A DNA stretch of 64,000 bases from Limanda limanda (taxonomy: Eukaryota; Chordata; Actinopteri; Pleuronectiformes; Pleuronectidae). Within the stretch, counting starts at the first letter, position 1. Every line of letters begins with the position of its first letter. The notes under the pieces are model-generated. The model was not told where the DNA came from, searched no databases, and saw only the letters and a list, made by a program, of their open reading frames with translations. The translations under genes and the position numbers were made by a program. The DNA is taken from positions 994,501 to 1,058,500 of the forward strand of contig NW_026870560.1 of the NCBI RefSeq assembly GCF_963576545.1, in the 5' to 3' direction. Positions 62,101-64,000 of the stretch are shown here, in pieces.

Positions 62101-63972
62101 GAGAAGCTCAAGGATGGTACCGATCGATGCGCGCTACCCCATTTAGTGGGGGTAGAGCCTACTTGCAAGTCTCTCCGACCTTCACAAAAAAAGTTATTCA
62201 AGAATATCTCTTTCTCCTATGTGCTTTCATCCCTAACCCTAACCCTAACCCTTCCGAAAGTCGGAGAAGCTCAAGGATGGTACCGATCGATGCGCGCTAC
62301 CACATTTAGTGGGGGTAGAGCCTACTTGCAAGTCTCTCCGACCTTCACAAAAAAAGTTATTCAAGAATATCTCTTTCTCCTATGTGCTTTCATCCCTAAC
62401 CCTAACCCTAACCCTTCCGAAAGTCGGAGAAGCTCAAGGATGGTACCGATCGATGCGCGCAACCCCATTTAGTGGGGGTAGAGCCTACTTGCAAGTCTCT
62501 CCGACCTTCACAAAAAAAGTTATTCAAGAATATCTCTTTCTCCTATGTGCTTTCATCCCTAACCCTAACCCTAACCCTTCCGAAAGTCGGAGAAGCTCAA
62601 GGATGGTACCGATCGATGCGCGCAACCCCATTTAGTGGGGGTAGAGCCTACTTGCAAGTCTCTCCGACCTTCACAAAAAAAGTAATTCAAGAATATCTCC
62701 TCAGATTTGGGGGAATTTCGTCGGTCGACCTCTTCCGAAGGTCGTACAAGCTCGGGGATGGTACCAATCGATCCGCAGGACCCAAATTAGTCCAGATGCA
62801 ACCACTTTCCAAGTCTCTCCGACCTTCACAAAAAAAGTTATTCAAGAATATCTCTTTCTCCTATGTGCTTTCATCCCTAACCCTAACCCTAACCCTTCCG
62901 AAAGTCGGAGAAGCTCAAGGATGGTACCGATCGATGCGCGCTACCCCATTTAGTGGGGGCAGAGCCTACTTGCAAGTCTCTCCGACCTTCACAAAAAAAG
63001 TTATTCAAGAATATCTCTTTCTCCTATGTGCTTTCATCCCTAACCCTAACCCTAACCCTTCCGAAAGTCGGAGAAGCTCAAGGATGGTACCGATCGATGC
63101 GCGCTACCCCATTTAGTGGGGGTAGAGCCTACTTGCAAGTCTCTCCGACCTTCACAAAAAAAGTTATTCAAGAATATCTCTTTCTCCTATGTGCTTTCAT
63201 CCCTAACCCTAACCCTAACCCTTCCGAAAGTCGGAGAAGCTCAAGGATGGTACCGATCGATGCGCGCAACCCCATTTAGTGGGGGTAGAGCCTACTTGCA
63301 AGTCTCTCCGACCTTCACAAAAAAAGTAATTCAAGAATATCTCCTCAGATTTGGGGGAATTTCGTCGGTCGACCTCTTCCGAAGGTCGTACAAGCTCGGG
63401 GATGGTACCAATCGATCCGCAGGACCCAAATTAGTCCAGATGCAACCACTTTCCAAGTCTCTCCGACCTTCACAAAAAAAGTTATTCAAGAATATCTCTT
63501 TCTCCTATGTGCTTTCATCCCTAACCCTAACCCTAACCCTTCCGAAAGTCGGAGAAGCTCAAGGATGGTACCGATCGATGCGCGCTACCCCATTTAGTGG
63601 GGGTAGAGCCTACTTGCAAGTCTCTCCGACCTTCACAAAAAAAGTTATTCAAGAATATCTCTTTCTCCTATGTGCTTTCATCCCTAACCCTAACCCTTCC
63701 GAAAGTCGGAGAAGCTCAAGGATGGTACCGATCGATGCGCGCTACCCCATTTAGTGGGGGTAGAGCCTACTTGCAAGTCTCTCAGACCTTCAAAAAAAAA
63801 GTTATTCAAGAATATCTCCTCAGATTTGGGGGAATTTCGTCGGTCGACCTCTTCCGAAGGTCGTACAAGCTCGGGGATGGTACCAATCGATCTGCAGGAC
63901 CCAAATTAGTCCAGATGCAACCACTTTCCAAGTCTCTCCGACCTTCACAAAAAAAGTTATTCAAGAATATCT
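59171..63972 (+). repeat. 2570-bp higher-order repeat, almost two copies
   Basis: A runs are 5,3,2,2 then 5,3,2. B starts 60129/62699, 60773/63343 and 61248/63818 are 2570 bp apart. The first spacing (59171 to 60129, 958 bp) is 12 bp shorter than its partner (61729 to 62699, 970 bp). Two A copies near 59680 and 60000 have two telomeric units while their partners near 62240 and 62560 have three. TCTCAGACC and an A9 tract (TTCAAAAAAAAAG) mark the last complete A before 63818. Confidence 0.88.
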
Positions 63973-64000
63973 CTTTCTCCTATGTGCTTTCATCCCTAAC
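63973..64000 (+). repeat. Monomer A, truncated at right window edge
   Basis: The first 28 bp of an A monomer, ending inside its telomeric block at CCCTAAC. It shows that the array continues to the right of the window. Confidence 0.97.

Larger units (their letters stand above)
1..64000 (+). repeat. Two-monomer satellite array with embedded telomeric repeats
   Basis: The window holds only head-to-tail copies of monomer A (163 bp) and monomer B (155 bp), all in one orientation, with no inversion, gap, insertion or unique spacer. I located 110 B starts by the head motif CCTCAGATTTGGGGG and derived A counts from the spacing, which is always 155 plus 1 to 6 times 163, less 6 for each two-unit A (one spacing has an extra base). 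This gives 289 complete A monomers. Monomers differ mainly by scattered single-base changes. Both lengths are near that of one nucleosome repeat, as is common for eukaryotic satellites. Subtelomeric or heterochromatic location is inferred from the telomeric blocks and is not shown. No stretch over 300 bp lacks the repeat, and no gene is supported anywhere. Confidence 0.98.

Noticed and set aside
1..64000. CRISPR-like array because of regular repeats
   Set aside because: There are no unique spacers: the whole period is repeated, the units are 155-163 bp, and no cas genes exist in the window.
1..64000. Retrotransposon or DNA transposon tandem arrays (for example LTR-internal repeats)
   Set aside because: No terminal inverted repeats, target-site duplications, primer-binding site, polypurine tract or transposase/reverse transcriptase-like coding sequence was seen.

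Overview
The whole 64 kb is one uninterrupted head-to-tail tandem satellite. I see no protein-coding gene, RNA gene, transposon, CRISPR array or unique sequence. Two related monomers alternate in one orientation. Monomer A is 163 bp and carries an embedded telomere-type block, (CCCTAA)3CCC. Monomer B is 155 bp and has no telomeric block. Reading every junction gives 110 B monomers (the first truncated by the window edge) and 289 complete A monomers, plus a 28-bp A stub at the right end. 28 of the 289 A monomers are 157 bp because they have two CCCTAA units instead of three. The lengths close exactly: 109 x 155 + 289 x 163 - 28 x 6 + 1 equals the distance from the first to the last B start.

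Organism: an array this long of nucleosome-sized monomers with (TTAGGG)n on the minus strand points to a eukaryote with vertebrate-type telomere repeats (vertebrates, many other animals, many fungi, some protists, some Asparagales plants). The species cannot be named from this sequence. A subtelomeric or heterochromatic satellite is the most likely setting. If the embedded units face the same way as the chromosome's own telomere, the tip lies to the left of the window.

Layout, written as the number of A monomers between successive B monomers: 1-2705 irregular (2,1,1,2,1,4); 2706-9129 four copies of a 1606-bp higher-order repeat (1,2,4); 9130-10574 transition with a 1445-bp period; 10575-19385 a 4484-bp tandem duplication (2,1,4,6,2,1,5/4); 19386-22768 a 1288-bp period (4,2); 22769-24374 a 644-bp period; 24375-28882 mixed 1932/1288; 28883-37073 a mosaic of 644, 1926, 2902 and 5953 offsets; 37074-45099 a 4013-bp tandem duplication (6,2,1,2,4,2,1); 45100-50362 a 2882/2870-bp duplication; 50363-55019 2236/2570; 55020-59170 a 2076-bp period (3,2,2,2); 59171-64000 a 2570-bp period (5,3,2,2).

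Main observations. B is never next to another B. The telomeric unit count is the only length feature that changes repeatedly, and it differs between otherwise matching recent duplicates. Three units give four C3/G3 tracts (the minimum for an intramolecular G-quadruplex) while two units give only three tracts. A and B align without gaps over their last 122 bp but have unrelated heads, so the telomeric block sits in an exchanged head. The long open reading frames are by-products of an A+B dimer of 318 bp, a multiple of three, and are not annotated as genes. Counts come from reading by eye and should be confirmed by computation.
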